Part shown: positions 21,715 to 32,164 of the stretch, piece after piece
Layout: each line of letters begins with the position of its first letter
Numbering within the stretch: the first letter of the stretch is position 1
DNA from: Ilex aquifolium
Taxonomy: Eukaryota > Streptophyta > Magnoliopsida > Aquifoliales > Aquifoliaceae
Reading direction: 5' to 3'
NCBI GenBank assembly: GCA_951799425.1
Contig: OX637394.1
Span: forward strand, 38,705,001-38,769,000
DNA length: 64,000 bases
Made by a program: the position numbers and the translations under genes
Notes under the pieces: model-generated
The model's input: the letters and a program-made list of their open reading frames with translations, nothing else
Database searches by the model: none
Told to the model about the DNA's origin: nothing

Positions 21715-21895
21715 GTGGTAACGGGAGAAATTTTTAATCTGTCCCCGACGAGTAAAGACGTTTTATGTGAGTCCGAGTAATATCGATAGCAAATCTCTGG
21801 TGCATAAATCGGTCTCTACACCAATACATCAGTTAAATCAGAACTTACATTTTAGTGGGGATTCAAACTTACACCAAAAGACTTAAATACGATTC
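21715..21895 (-). mobile_element. SINE-like remnant
   Basis: On the - strand a box B-like AGTTTGAATCCCC follows CTTTTGGTGTA, and GGGACAG sequence lies downstream. The hAT-like MITE at 21904 sits next to it. Box A is eroded, so this is tentative. Confidence 0.35.
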
Positions 21896-21903
21896 GTCCA
21901 AAT

Positions 21904-22533
21904 TAGGAGTGCAACTTGGGCGGGCCAATCCGAATTCAACCCGAAAAAAATAGGGCTTGGGTTAGAATTTTTAATATTTGGGTTGGGCCTAGGCAAAAAA
22001 ATCCTAACCCGAATTGAATTTGGACAAGCCTCGGGTTGAACCCGAATATACATAAATATATAAATATATTTAACTAGGGTTAGTATTTATCTTCACTCTT
22101 TAGAGTCCAGACTTTCACTTCACTTCAAGTCTTCACCCATGCGCCTCCATCACTCTCAGATCCCACTCTCACTTGTCACTCCTCCCTCTCTCAACCTCCT
22201 TATCTCAATTGTCACTCGTCTGAGTCGTCTTAGACTCTCAGCCTCCCTCTCTCACTTGTCACTCCTCCCTCTCTCTTCATCTACGCCTCGCCCTTCATCT
22301 CAGATCACTTGAAAAAAATTAGATCTACACTTCAAAAAATCGACTCGAATTAAGTAACCCAAGCCTAACTTGATTTTTAACCCGAAATCAGAACGAATTA
22401 AGTAACCCGAATTCAACCCGAGCCCGCCTGAATTAAACTCGGACAGTACTCGAGTTGAGGTAGGGTTAGGGTTAGGGCTAGGGTTAGAGTTGAGTTAGGG
22501 TTGACATCTTAACCCGCCCGAGTTGCACCTCTA
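21904..22533. mobile_element. hAT-type MITE with perfect 8-bp target duplication
   Basis: The ends are TAGGAGTGCAACTTGGGCGGG and, inverted, TAGAGGTGCAACTCGGGCGGG. Identical GTCCAAAT octamers flank it at 21896-21903 and 22534-22541. TAG ends plus 8-bp duplications define hAT. The 630-bp interior has GGGTT and AACCC motifs but no transposase. Confidence 0.9.
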
Positions 22534-22834
22534 GTCCAAATAATGAAATCCATCTTACCAATTAATCACGCTTTTTAACACTCAAAAGATTTGAATCCTT
22601 AATTTCAAAAAATCAAAACATTCGCAAAGTAGTGGACACCATTGGGCTAAAGCCCCATTGGTACTTGCAAAGTCTTTTGTAAAGACTTGTGTGTTTGTTT
22701 ATGGACTCTTTAGTTTCATTCATTATTAAAAGGCAAGTTACAGCCGGTTCTGATAGAAAAGTTTCTTCCATGGAGAAAGAAAAAGTTTTTTTTTTTAAAG
22801 AATAATGGAGTAGACTACTGTACCCCAAAAAAAA

Positions 22835-23105
22835 ATCCGTACGGTATTGTCATTTATAATTTTTGTGGATATTTTTATAATTTTTTTTATAGGATCTTAA
22901 AATCGATCGCAAAGTATCATAAAAGTGGTAAAAATAGTTACCACATAAGTGGTAAAAATATCCCACAAAAGTTGTAAAAATACTCACAAAAATTTTAAAT
23001 CATCCACAAAAGTAATAAATTTTTTGTTGTAAAAATACCTTAAAAAATTGTAAAAATACCCCACAAAAGTAACAAAAATTGGAGGAATGGTATTGAATTT
23101 TTTTT
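22835..23105. repeat. Diverged direct duplication, copy 1
   Basis: Shares with copy 2 (23151-23415) the blocks CGTACGGTA/CCGTACCG, AATCGATCGCAAAGTAT, repeated GTAAAAAT motifs, and the end AGAGGAATGGTAT followed by CGAATTTTTTT or a variant. Confidence 0.65.
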
Positions 23106-23150
23106 GTGTAACGCAGTCTTCTGGGGACAAGTCTATGGGACTGGAAAAAA

Positions 23151-23415
23151 TGGTACCGTACCGCTATTTATCACTTTTGCGAATATTGCCACTATTATGG
23201 TAATTACTTTTATTGTTGTGCTTACGATCCATTTTTAGAATCGATCGCAAGTATTATAAAAGTAATAAAAATAATTACAACTATAGTGAACACCAACAAA
23301 AGTGATAAATCACCCAAAAAAGTTATAATTTTTTTTGTTGTAAAATGACTCATAAAAATTATAAAAAAATCAATTAAAATAGTAAAATTTAGAGGAATGG
23401 TATCGAATTTTTTTC
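23151..23415. repeat. Diverged direct duplication, copy 2
   Basis: Counterpart of 22835-23105, separated from it by about 45 bp. The origin is not recognised. Confidence 0.65.
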
Positions 23416-24739
23416 TTTTTATACCATAGTCAAGTCCCAAGAATAATAGGAATTCTGTTTTTTCTGTTTAACCTGTACAAAGTTATTAGGTAAGTACAGA
23501 TAATCCAAGATAAAACAATACTATGTTATGTTTTTTCATTTTAAAAAGAGTACTACCCTTTTGTTTGTTATACATTTCCTACTCAGCAACAACATTGTGA
23601 TGGTTCAATTTTAAAGTCGTGCAGATATAATTCAAAATAAACAATAGAGAACTTACACTGATGCATTGCATAAAAGCAGGTTATCATCTAGATTCTTGCT
23701 GAATCTTTGGAAACTAAAGTTTTCCCTGTGATTTCTTTCTTGTGAGTTTGGTGTTAACAGGAAAAAAAGAAAAAGAAAAGAAGACCGGGTTTCTAATTCT
23801 ATAGTAAGGCGATCTCTCGCTCTTGTTCTTTTTGGCTTTCTGATTTTGTTAGGTAAATTTTGTCTGGAAAGACGGCCGATTCCAAATCCGACCAAAAAAA
23901 AATAAAAAATGGATTGATATAATTGATTGGAGATTTTTACAATCCATTATCAATCTTCCTTTTAACACTTTTTGTCTAATTGGAATTTTCATTGGACAAA
24001 TTGTTTGGTCGGGCACTTAATTATAGATATGGGAAAGTGACAGTGTGGTCGCACTGGCAAACCTTAAACAAAACTAGCACTGCGTGAGCAGAGCACCCTT
24101 TCTTTCTACAATAAACTACAGAACTTTAAGGTTGTCAGGTTGGTAATCTTAGGTTTTGCGTCAGTTTGTTCTTTGAAGTTAGGATGTCCTTAACTATATA
24201 TCTTAGTTAATTAAATCAACAATAACATTAATTATAACCTTGTTTCCAATACTTGTACTTGAGGCACTCTTGACCTATATCATGTTTTTAAACTTTGTAA
24301 GTTTTATGGTGGTAAAATTTGTTCAACACATACCCGACTAATTTATAATTGTGTATAGTCGGATTCGTGTTATGTATAAAGTCGTGTCTAGCCAAATTTA
24401 TATCGTGTTTGATGGTTTTGTATCGACTAATTTACTTAATGAATATGCAACTTCATTGTTTTATCATACGAACCCGTTAAATTTAAAAGTAAATACACTA
24501 TCTTCGTATCGGATTCGCAAATCGTATGTAAAATCGTATATTGAATTGCCTCCCCCACCCACGGCCCCCCCACCACCACCCACCCAACCAAAAAGGCAAA
24601 AGAAATTTCCATGGAATGATGATTAGCTGTTAATGTAGTTTCTCCTCACTTTTATCAACAATTTCGCCATTGCTACAAACATTGTTTCAAATTATGAGAA
24701 TGAAGATTTAGAGATCAATGTATGGTTTTTTTTGGAAGT
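23416..24739. other. Intergenic stretch, no gene seen
   Basis: AT-rich. A region around 24250-24550 has GTCGTGT and CGTGTTTGATG motifs like the interiors of the MITEs nearby, without clear ends. A C-rich run lies at 24549-24590. Confidence 0.45.
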
Positions 24740-24960
24740 TAATGGTTTGGACATTTGTAATACAGACGAACTATTAACTCAGACGTCATGAGTTTGAATC
24801 TTTGTAACTTTTAGGGACTAGGTCATGAGGGATTTATCTCTCATAAATACCTTAATCTCGGCGTGGATGACTTGCCTTTGACCGAACCAAAAAAAAAATT
24901 AGTTGAAATGCACGTAAACTGACCTAATCTCCCCTATCCATTGAAAAGAAGAAGAAGAAG
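24740..24960 (+). mobile_element. SINE-like remnant, copy 2
   Basis: Box B-like ATGAGTTTGAATC at 24789-24801. The core is shared with copy 1 at 17620-17835 (GGATTTATCTCTCATAAATA, GGCGTGGATGACTTGCC and GTAAACTGACC). It ends near a GAA microsatellite. Confidence 0.6.
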
Positions 24961-25414
24961 AAGAATGGCTAGTGTATCAGCAAGTTACTAGTTTAACTTG
25001 AAGGCATGTGAGAGTTGTTATGATAATCAACCAGTCATAAGGGTGTATAGAAAAAAGGAAAAATGGAGGAAGAGAACTTATTTTAGGTATGTTTATAAGA
25101 GGATAAATGACACTTTACATTTTCAAACACTTTTATGTTCTCAATTTATATCATGAAAGGTTAAAATTCTCTTATTACACCACTAATCAAATAAAAAAAA
25201 AGTAGTAATATAGTCTGTTTTGGTACGATTGAATGCAAAATTTTCATGTAAAATACATAAAATTAAGTAATACCCAAATAATTGAGTGCAGAATAGCAAA
25301 AAAATAAAATAAAATCAACAAACGTGGTTTTGGACCACTCTGCTACATTTTTATGGTGCAATTTAAAAATTTTATTCTTTGACGAGGATGTATATTAGAA
25401 ATCTAAATCTTTTA

Positions 25415-25905
25415 TGTTTCGTTTGGTTCAATGGAAAAACGGAATGATGAAAAGTCGAAGGAATAAATAAAATATCATGTTTGGTAAGGAAGAAAAATAG
25501 GAAAGATAGAAAAGTGGATATATGAATTTTCTGTCCAACTCACCAAAATCAATCCCTCTAAAATTGGGAGGAAAAGTAGATGAAAAGTTAATTATGTCCA
25601 TTGAAATGTATGCTATTTGTTTATATATTATTTGATATAAACATATATTATATTTATCAATTACATATTATGTATACATTAATTTCATATATAGATATAA
25701 TGGTAAATTATATATTTATATTTTTAAAAAAAATTAATTTTTTTTTTCTATTTTACCAAATACAAAAAAAATCAATATTTCCTACTTTCCATGTCTCTTA
25801 CCAAATACGAACGAGGGAAGGAATGATTATTCTTTGAATAAAAAATGTATCATTCTCACTTTCCATCTTTTTATTTTTCTATTTACCTTATCAAAAAGAC
25901 CATTA
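25415..25905. mobile_element. MITE related to the one at 16174
   Basis: The left arm has CGTTTGGTTCAATGG and GGAATGATGAAAAGTC. The right arm has CATTCTCACTTTCCATC and CTTATCAAAAAGACC. Internal blocks (ATCATGTTTGGTAAGGAAG and CCACTTTTC-type motifs) match the outer MITE at 16174-17084. Confidence 0.55.
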
Positions 25906-26729
25906 AGGTGCAAAATGTGATCCACGGAGGCTCAGATTTGGAGGATTTTCACAAGCATACGAAAAGAATCTGAGATCAGTGGAGCTTGTTTTGTCGTTTA
26001 TAGATGTCAAAGCTAATGGTACTAGAAAAAAGGAATTAAACGTGGAATTTGAGCCTCACAAAAAGGAAAAGGAAAGAGAACCCTCAAGCACCTATGGAAA
26101 AGTTGGAAGACAAGATACAGAATTAGTAAGTTTGTGGGGGTAAACAAATGGACTCGATACATCTGTCAAATAAATTGATCAATACAAATCTGACTAAACA
26201 CGATATTTATACGTTAAATGCGGCTTAGACACGGTACCAACACGATAACATGACAAATTGCCAACTCTATCGCACACCAATCAAATGTGGAAATCAATTT
26301 AATTGTTCTGCAGCTGCATAAGGCCAAGGCTTATGACTAGGCACTTATAGCTGTTATGGCATATCACAACTTTACTTAGAGCAATCAAATTTGAAAATAA
26401 ACTCTTCAAACATGAGGCCCCCCATATTTCTTTTGGACTATTATGTATGACTATTCAGGCATATAGTTGTATATTTCTTGTATATTGAACTTATCAAGAA
26501 AAAAGGATAACCCCTTTTGTAATCCACATTGGCAATTGAATATTCACACTTTTGGGGTCAAATTAGCAATACCCAAAAGTAAAATGGCTCCAGAGAGATT
26601 AAATGAGCTATGAACAACAACATATATACATTCACCCACTAGCACCTAAGTGGAATCCTTTGGCTTGAAGTAGTTGTCTTAGTTGACCCTTCTCAATTTA
26701 AAATGAAGAAGTCTAGGACAATGGAGGCC
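25906..26729 (+). other. Region upstream of the CLE gene
   Basis: AT-rich, no gene seen. The last 150 bp form the presumed promoter. Confidence 0.5.
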
Positions 26730-26737
26730 TATATAAG
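26730..26737 (+). promoter_or_regulatory. TATA box of the CLE gene
   Basis: TATATAAG, 75 bp before the ATG, which leaves room for a 5' UTR of about 40-45 nt. Confidence 0.75.
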
Positions 26738-26804
26738 TCCAACCATCCTAGCTCAAATGTATCTACATTTACTTGTAGTTGTTTTGAAACCTATTTAGTA
26801 CCAG

Positions 26805-27026
26805 ATGGCTGGCTTGAGGTTTTGGTTCTTGCTCATCCTGGTCTTGTTTTCGTTTTCGAGCTCCGAAACTCGTGCTCCCGATCCGTTTTCAAGCAAGAGG
26901 AAACGGACATTGATCGAGAGTGCAGAAGAAATAATCGACGCAAGTATGAGAGCACAAGATTCGACTGAAGGTCGATATGAGATCAATCGAGTTAGCCCTG
27001 GAGGACCGGACCCAAAGCATCACTAG
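26805..27026 (+). CDS. CLE: CLE (CLAVATA3/ESR-related) signalling prepropeptide
   Basis: A single-exon gene of 73 residues. Residues 1-22 form a hydrophobic secretion signal (FWFLLILVLFSF). A variable, charged propeptide follows, with a basic KRKR at 31-34. The CLE dodecapeptide RVSPGGPDPKHH is at 62-73, exactly at the C-terminus before TAG. The motif is nearest to the Arabidopsis CLE1-7 group (RLSPGGPDPxHH or RVSPGGPDPxHH). Family knowledge: the secreted, hydroxyproline-modified peptide is perceived by CLV1/BAM-type receptor kinases, and this subgroup acts in root and nutrient or sugar signalling. A TATA box stands 75 bp upstream. Length and layout fit an intact gene. The exact orthologue is not known. 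Confidence 0.93.
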   Translation: MAGLRFWFLLILVLFSFSSSETRAPDPFSSKRKRTLIESAEEIIDASMRAQDSTEGRYEINRVSPGGPDPKHH

Positions 27027-27442
27027 TTGGTTTCAAGGATCCGGGAGAGCCAGCGATAGATTCCGAGAGCAAATAAAAAACTAAAGAATAAAAAAAAGGA
27101 GACCCAATGAACGAGACTACGAAAAGATTATCTTCTTTTTGTCAGTTTAGGAACGAGTGTAATGGTGATCATTTGGCTGCCATTGAGATGTATAAGTTAT
27201 CATGAGTGAATAAGAAATGCTTATAACTTTTTCTATATATATATACACATATTTATATTCAGGTTTAAACAAAAGCAAAGATTATATAGATATGGAAAGT
27301 GATGTTGTGTATTGAATTTGATGCTGACTGTTATGCATTAATTACGTACTTATATACTTAATTTATTGATGAATATGTTTGTGTACAGTTCATTCTAAGT
27401 GGTGGTACATGAAGATGAATTTTAGAATATAGATGGAAACAT
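27027..27442 (+). other. CLE 3' flank
   Basis: Contains AATAAA-like signals (about 27073 and 27090) and a TA microsatellite near 27236-27250. No other gene. Confidence 0.5.
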
Positions 27443-28100
27443 AGGCGAATCTAGCGTGGGGGCAACTATTTTAAAAAAATTTAGGGTATATTTGAAAATT
27501 TGAGAAATTTAGCATTATTTGTAAACAAATTGTTGTAGGTTTGCATTTTAAAAAACAATTGGAATTTTATTATAGATTTAATAATTATACGTGAACTTCT
27601 CATACAACTCTTTCTTTAATCTTCAATTTTCTCTCTTTCTTTTGCAATTAGAGGTGGCATTCAAGTTATGTGGTGGAATTTTCTTGTAAAATATTAATCA
27701 ATCCATGTAATTAAGCATGTTAAATATCTTAACACTAATCTAACTTATTTATTGATTTTATCGTGCACTAGAAGCCTTTTTTTCACAACCAAAACCTATC
27801 ACCCATAGGTTGTAATAGATTATTAACACAAATAGGTGTGTGATAGATTCAATTTTTCCTATTAAAATTTGTCATATTTATAGTTCTTATAAGTTACGTT
27901 GTTTGTTAAAAACTAAATGTTGAAATATTGAGTTTGAGTTTGAGTTTAGCTAAACAAATTAATTGTTAAATGAGTCGTGGATAAATTTGTTAATATATAA
28001 TTAATATTATAACAAATACTATTAACATTATCGTTTTATGTTCTTATACTAAGTTTTAATTTGCCCCCACAACAAAAAATTCCTAGCTCCGCCCCTTTAT
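27443..28100. mobile_element. MITE-like element with GGCGGAGCTAG-type ends
   Basis: The left end is GGCGAATCTAGCGTGGGGGC. The right end inverted is GGGGCGGAGCTAGGAATTTT followed by TGTGGGGGC. The interior is AT-rich and non-coding. Such ends are common in plant non-autonomous elements. The target duplication is not clear. Confidence 0.5.
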
Positions 28101-28465
28101 GGCAAGTAATATATAGTTTTTTTTGTTGTTGTTTTTAACTATTTATAGATGGTGGAGATCCTTTAGTGGGCACGTTTATTAGCTAAATGCCTAGAGAAAC
28201 AATGGCCACATCATATGCAATTTCATTTGCTTTCTATGTATTATTTTATTTCTTGCATTATTCATTTCTTGGTGAAAGAATTAGCAAGGAAGAAGACATC
28301 CACTGCCCACATCCATTGTTAGCCATGCACCACTTTGACTTTTTTTTCTTCTTCTTTCTTTTTTGCTTTGCAACAACCTGAATTTGATTGATGGCTTAAA
28401 GAAATCCATGCCATTTGTGGTTGTGCACTTTCTAAATCCCATTTGATGATTTTGGAACATGAACT

Positions 28466-28479
28466 CACTACAACAAAAA
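28466..28479 (+). repeat. CACTA left terminal inverted repeat
   Basis: CACTACAACAAAAA, perfect against the right end for 14 bp. Subterminal GCGAC and GTCGC motifs follow within 40 bp. Confidence 0.93.
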
Positions 28480-28499
28480 TCGTTTTTTGCGACAATTTT

Positions 28500-29075
28500 T
28501 TTCGTCGCTAAATTAAAAAAAATCGTCGCAAATTATTTTTTGCGACGTTTTTTTTTCGTCGCGTGTTCGTCGCAATAGCCTCGTCGCAGAAAGTATTTTG
28601 CGACGCAAATTTATTTTTATCGCAAAAAAAAAATTTTCGCGACGAAAAAAAAACGTCGCTAAAAGTAAAAAAATCGTCGCAAATAAATTTTTCGTAAATA
28701 AAAATTTTTAAAAAAATAATTTAATTAATTTTTCGCGACGTAAAAAAATCGTCGCAAATAAATTTTTCATAAATAAAAAATTTTAAAAAAATAATTTAAT
28801 TAATTTTTCGCGACGTAAAAAAATCGTCGCAAATAAATTTTTCGTAAATAAAAAATTTTAAAAAAATAATTTAATTAATTTTTCGCGACGTAAAAAAATC
28901 GTCGCAAATAATTTTTTCTTAAATAAAAAATTTTTAAAAAATAATTTAATTAATTTTTCGCGACGTAAAAAAATCGTCGCAAATAATTTTTTCGTAAATA
29001 AAAAATTTTAAAAAAATAATTTACTTAATTTTTCGCGACGTAAAAAAGTCGTCGCAAATAATTTTTTAAATAAAT
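28500..29075. repeat. Left subterminal array of GCGACG palindromes, 75-bp period
   Basis: TCGCGACG recurs at 28733, 28808, 28883, 28958 and 29033, exact 75-bp steps. Each is followed by ATCGTCGC about 10 bp on, giving a short palindrome. In CACTA elements such subterminal repeats are binding sites for the TNPA-type protein. That role here is inferred. Confidence 0.88.
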
Positions 29076-29139
29076 AAATAATACAAAAATTAATAATTAA
29101 TACCCATTTACAAGCCAAGTCTTGAATGCACTTTGGTGT

Positions 29140-29510
29140 ACTCGGTGTTTCAATATTTTTTTTTTTTAAACAGAAATTTTATTTCCAAAAAGAATGAATT
29201 ACAAGAATCAAAGAATAACCTGTTTTAAAAAATACAAAACAAGGCTTTAATCCTTCAAGAGGACTTAAGCCATTTTTGATTACATTTTGTGCAAAAAATG
29301 TCTTGACCAGATCCTGATACATCACCATCTCTTCAAATTCTGGCCCTTGGATCACAAATCACCATCCTTTGCATCCTAGCAGTAGGCATCCCGAACTGGT
29401 CATATTGTAAAAGTAGCATTTTAGACAAAGGCAACATATCAGCATAGACCCAGTACCATTGCAACGTCATACACCACAGCATTTGAAACTGGAGGATCTG
29501 AACAAAAATC
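29140..29510 (-). pseudogene. Exon-like 3' end of a captured gene, unidentified
   Basis: On the - strand, after TTTTTGTTCAG, a GC-richer stretch runs to about 29260. It is followed by sequence ending in an AATAAA signal near 29185. Possible frames are short and stop-broken. I do not recognise the source gene. It may be the 3' part of the chimeric CACTA transcript. Confidence 0.35.
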
Positions 29511-29603
29511 TATTTATATTACAAACTATTGATATTATCACAAAAAATACACCCAAGCCATGAAAAATAGCCAAATAGCTTAATGCATTCCTTTACAGTC
29601 TAC

Positions 29604-29839
29604 CTTTTTACATGAGCCAAGCATATCCAAATCCACATTATCCAGGTCCATACCAAGTTCCTCAGTTATAAGCTGTCATATAGAAAAAGTAAATTCATAT
29701 TTGAAGTGTCATACAATAAAATTAATTATATATAAAGACTACACAACAGTGGACCCACTTCGCCTCCCGTAAGAATGGCAAGATCCTGCAGACAGGCCTT
29801 CCTATTTTCTCCAAAGGCAGGAGCTTTTATGGCACAAAC
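29604..29839 (-). pseudogene. CPN60: Captured chaperonin CPN60/HSP60 exons
   Basis: Two - strand exons. 29839-29759 (81 bp) encodes a segment with [15 protein letters not shown] and LAILTGGE. 29672-29604 (69 bp) encodes LITEELGMDLDNVDLDMLG and SCKK. They are joined in phase 0 over an 86-bp intron with GT-AG ends. The residues match the apical domain of group I chaperonins, probably the mitochondrial type. Both exons are open, but the neighbouring CPN60 exons are absent, so no chaperonin can be made. This is transduplication inside the CACTA element. Confidence 0.87.
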
Positions 29840-29868
29840 CTGCCAACTTGCATAAAATCAACATGATG

Positions 29869-29870
<2 letters not shown>

Positions 29871-29905
<35 letters not shown>
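29871..29905. repeat. AT dinucleotide microsatellite
   Basis: About 35 bp of unbroken (AT)n, just upstream (- strand sense) of the captured chaperonin exon. Confidence 0.85.
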
Positions 29906-29906
<1 letters not shown>

Positions 29907-32164
29907 TAGAAATTACCCGTGCCTGAAGACACTATGTAACTTGTAAAGTAAATCGTAAACAATTGCCTATGGCGGGAGGCAATGTATAACTCAAATTTTT
30001 GACAATCCAAATCAATATGAGCTCACTATTATATTTGTAAAAAAAACGAACAAATTTTTATCTAAAAACATAACTTCTGAACAATATCAACATGTATATA
30101 TTGAAATAAAACATGCATAGTTATAGTCTTAAGTTCGAGAGCATATTGTATTCGTTCGACAAAAACACTACACCAACTGAATGTAAGATTTCTGACAATT
30201 ACCCATCTAATGCACAAACAATTAACCTATTATGCCATTACTGAATTTCACCATTTCAATTTTCAAAGAACATTTAATTTCAACAAAACTAAACTAAACT
30301 AAATAATTGACATAATTCGTCTCCAATCCTAATGCATTCCAATTGGTACAAAGTTTACTATTAGAAAAAAAAAATCAAAGTTTACTATTAAAATACTCCA
30401 CCAACATCCAAATAAATGCGTACAACCTGCAGAGTATCCAATAACATATAAATACTTCTTTACTTAATGCGCAACCAAACAACAAAAAAACTTTATGGAG
30501 TATTTACCTAGAAAATATTGGTACTAAATTTCTACATTTAAAAATGACACCGATTGTTCATAAGCATTCATACCTAGGAGCATTTACCTAGAAATTTAAG
30601 AAGCACTGCCCCTATCAAAATGTAAATAACAAAATGTAGAAAACAAAACTAAAATAAAGTGAAAAAGTAAAAGATATTCAAAGTGCACAATTGAAAAACT
30701 ATGATAAACGAATTCAACAACAAAATAAGTATGAAACGTAAGTAAACATTCATTTTCACGAACTGAATTAGAGACGAAAATTTAATGTAAAAAAAGAAAC
30801 TTGAAGAGCTGAATTTAAAACATCATTATTTAGAAAATCATCCGAAAAAACTGAAAGGACATCCTCAACTTACACTGCCAATCTACATATATTTTAGATA
30901 GAGAAGGAGATTGGAATAAAATACCGAATCAAGTATATGTTACCAATCAAAATCACCATGAAAACCCAAAGAAAAAAAAAGAACGCAAGAATAAGAATAG
31001 CATGCAAAAGGCTTAGATCCAAGGAGCCTGTGGGGTGGGTCATTTCAAAGTGCACAAAATTCTCTCTCCCAAAATTTGGACCACAAGAAAATAAGCAGAA
31101 CAAAACAAATTTATAGAGGGCAAGGGTCCAATATCGCATAGGGAAGTAATGCTAACCTATAAATTGTGGAATACATCGTTAAGTATCGACCATCTGGCCC
31201 ATCTCTGCAAGACCATAGCTTCCTTTTCAGCTACTCTCCACCAAGCAGGCAATTCCACAATATCCACCCCCAGCAACCTGTGCATGGTTAATAGTATTAC
31301 ATGTATAGAAACTGCAAGAAACCATTATGTTTACATTAGTATTATTTGATATTTGACTCAAAAATTCTAAGATGGTATTTGGAATCACCAAGCAAGGTTA
31401 AGGTCGATAAATGCAGATTTGGAGGCCTGTTACTCAAAGTAAACCGTTTCCAATGCATTAAAAACATAAAATTGGGTAGCAGGAAATTAAGTGTCTAATG
31501 CTACTACTGGTGCCCTATTTTCACTCCATTAAAGAACACTTCAAGGCCATCGAATTTTTTAATCAAAAAGCCATTGTATTAAAGTTTTAAGTACAGTACT
31601 TTACGCAAGCCTGTTTCTTTTAAAATTATAGAGCAAGCCAGCACGGTGTTTAGACCAATATAAGTGAACAATCGGAATGTAAAGCAATACTTATTACATC
31701 CCTACTTTCAAGCTTCTTATGCACATTCAATAGCAATTCATTCTTTTTGTCAAAGAAAGAAAAAAACCCATTACTTGGAAAGATAGGAAGAAAGAACTAA
31801 AAGGCCGTTGAACCCATGATTCCCCAGTCCCTTTATATTACCCTAGAAACCTTCAAACCCATTGGTTCAAAATTTTTCTGCCATCAATGCTTGATCGAAG
31901 CTACATACACCATGAATTTAGCAAACATGAACACATTCAAATAAAAGAACATAAAGTGAAAAACAATATTAATTTTGTTTAGCAATGTTATGTGAAATTT
32001 AACCGAGCTTGTCCACTTTAAATTGCTCTCACACTTTAAATTCTACATTTAGTTCTTTTAAACACTAATTAAATAGCTGGATATTACAGATACCATAAGC
32101 TTAAAACATGTAAAATGTCCAACTCCTCAAGTTAATATCATGTCAAAAATAAGTATGCTGGAAT
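29906..32164. other. CACTA interior without a recognised gene
   Basis: AT-rich. GC-richer islands at about 31010-31080 and 31170-31290 resemble exons on the - strand (the second lies between ACAG and GTTAGC), but their frames are not identifiable. They may be further captured exons. Confidence 0.4.

Noticed and set aside
22460-22500. GGGTTAGGG runs suggesting an interstitial telomere
   Set aside because: Only a few irregular units, and they lie inside the hAT-type MITE; the usual plant unit is TTTAGGG.
28187-28381. 64-codon ORF with a hydrophobic N-terminus, resembling a small secreted peptide
   Set aside because: It ends in a Phe run made by a TTT/TTC tract, and has no recognised motif. 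Kept out for lack of support.
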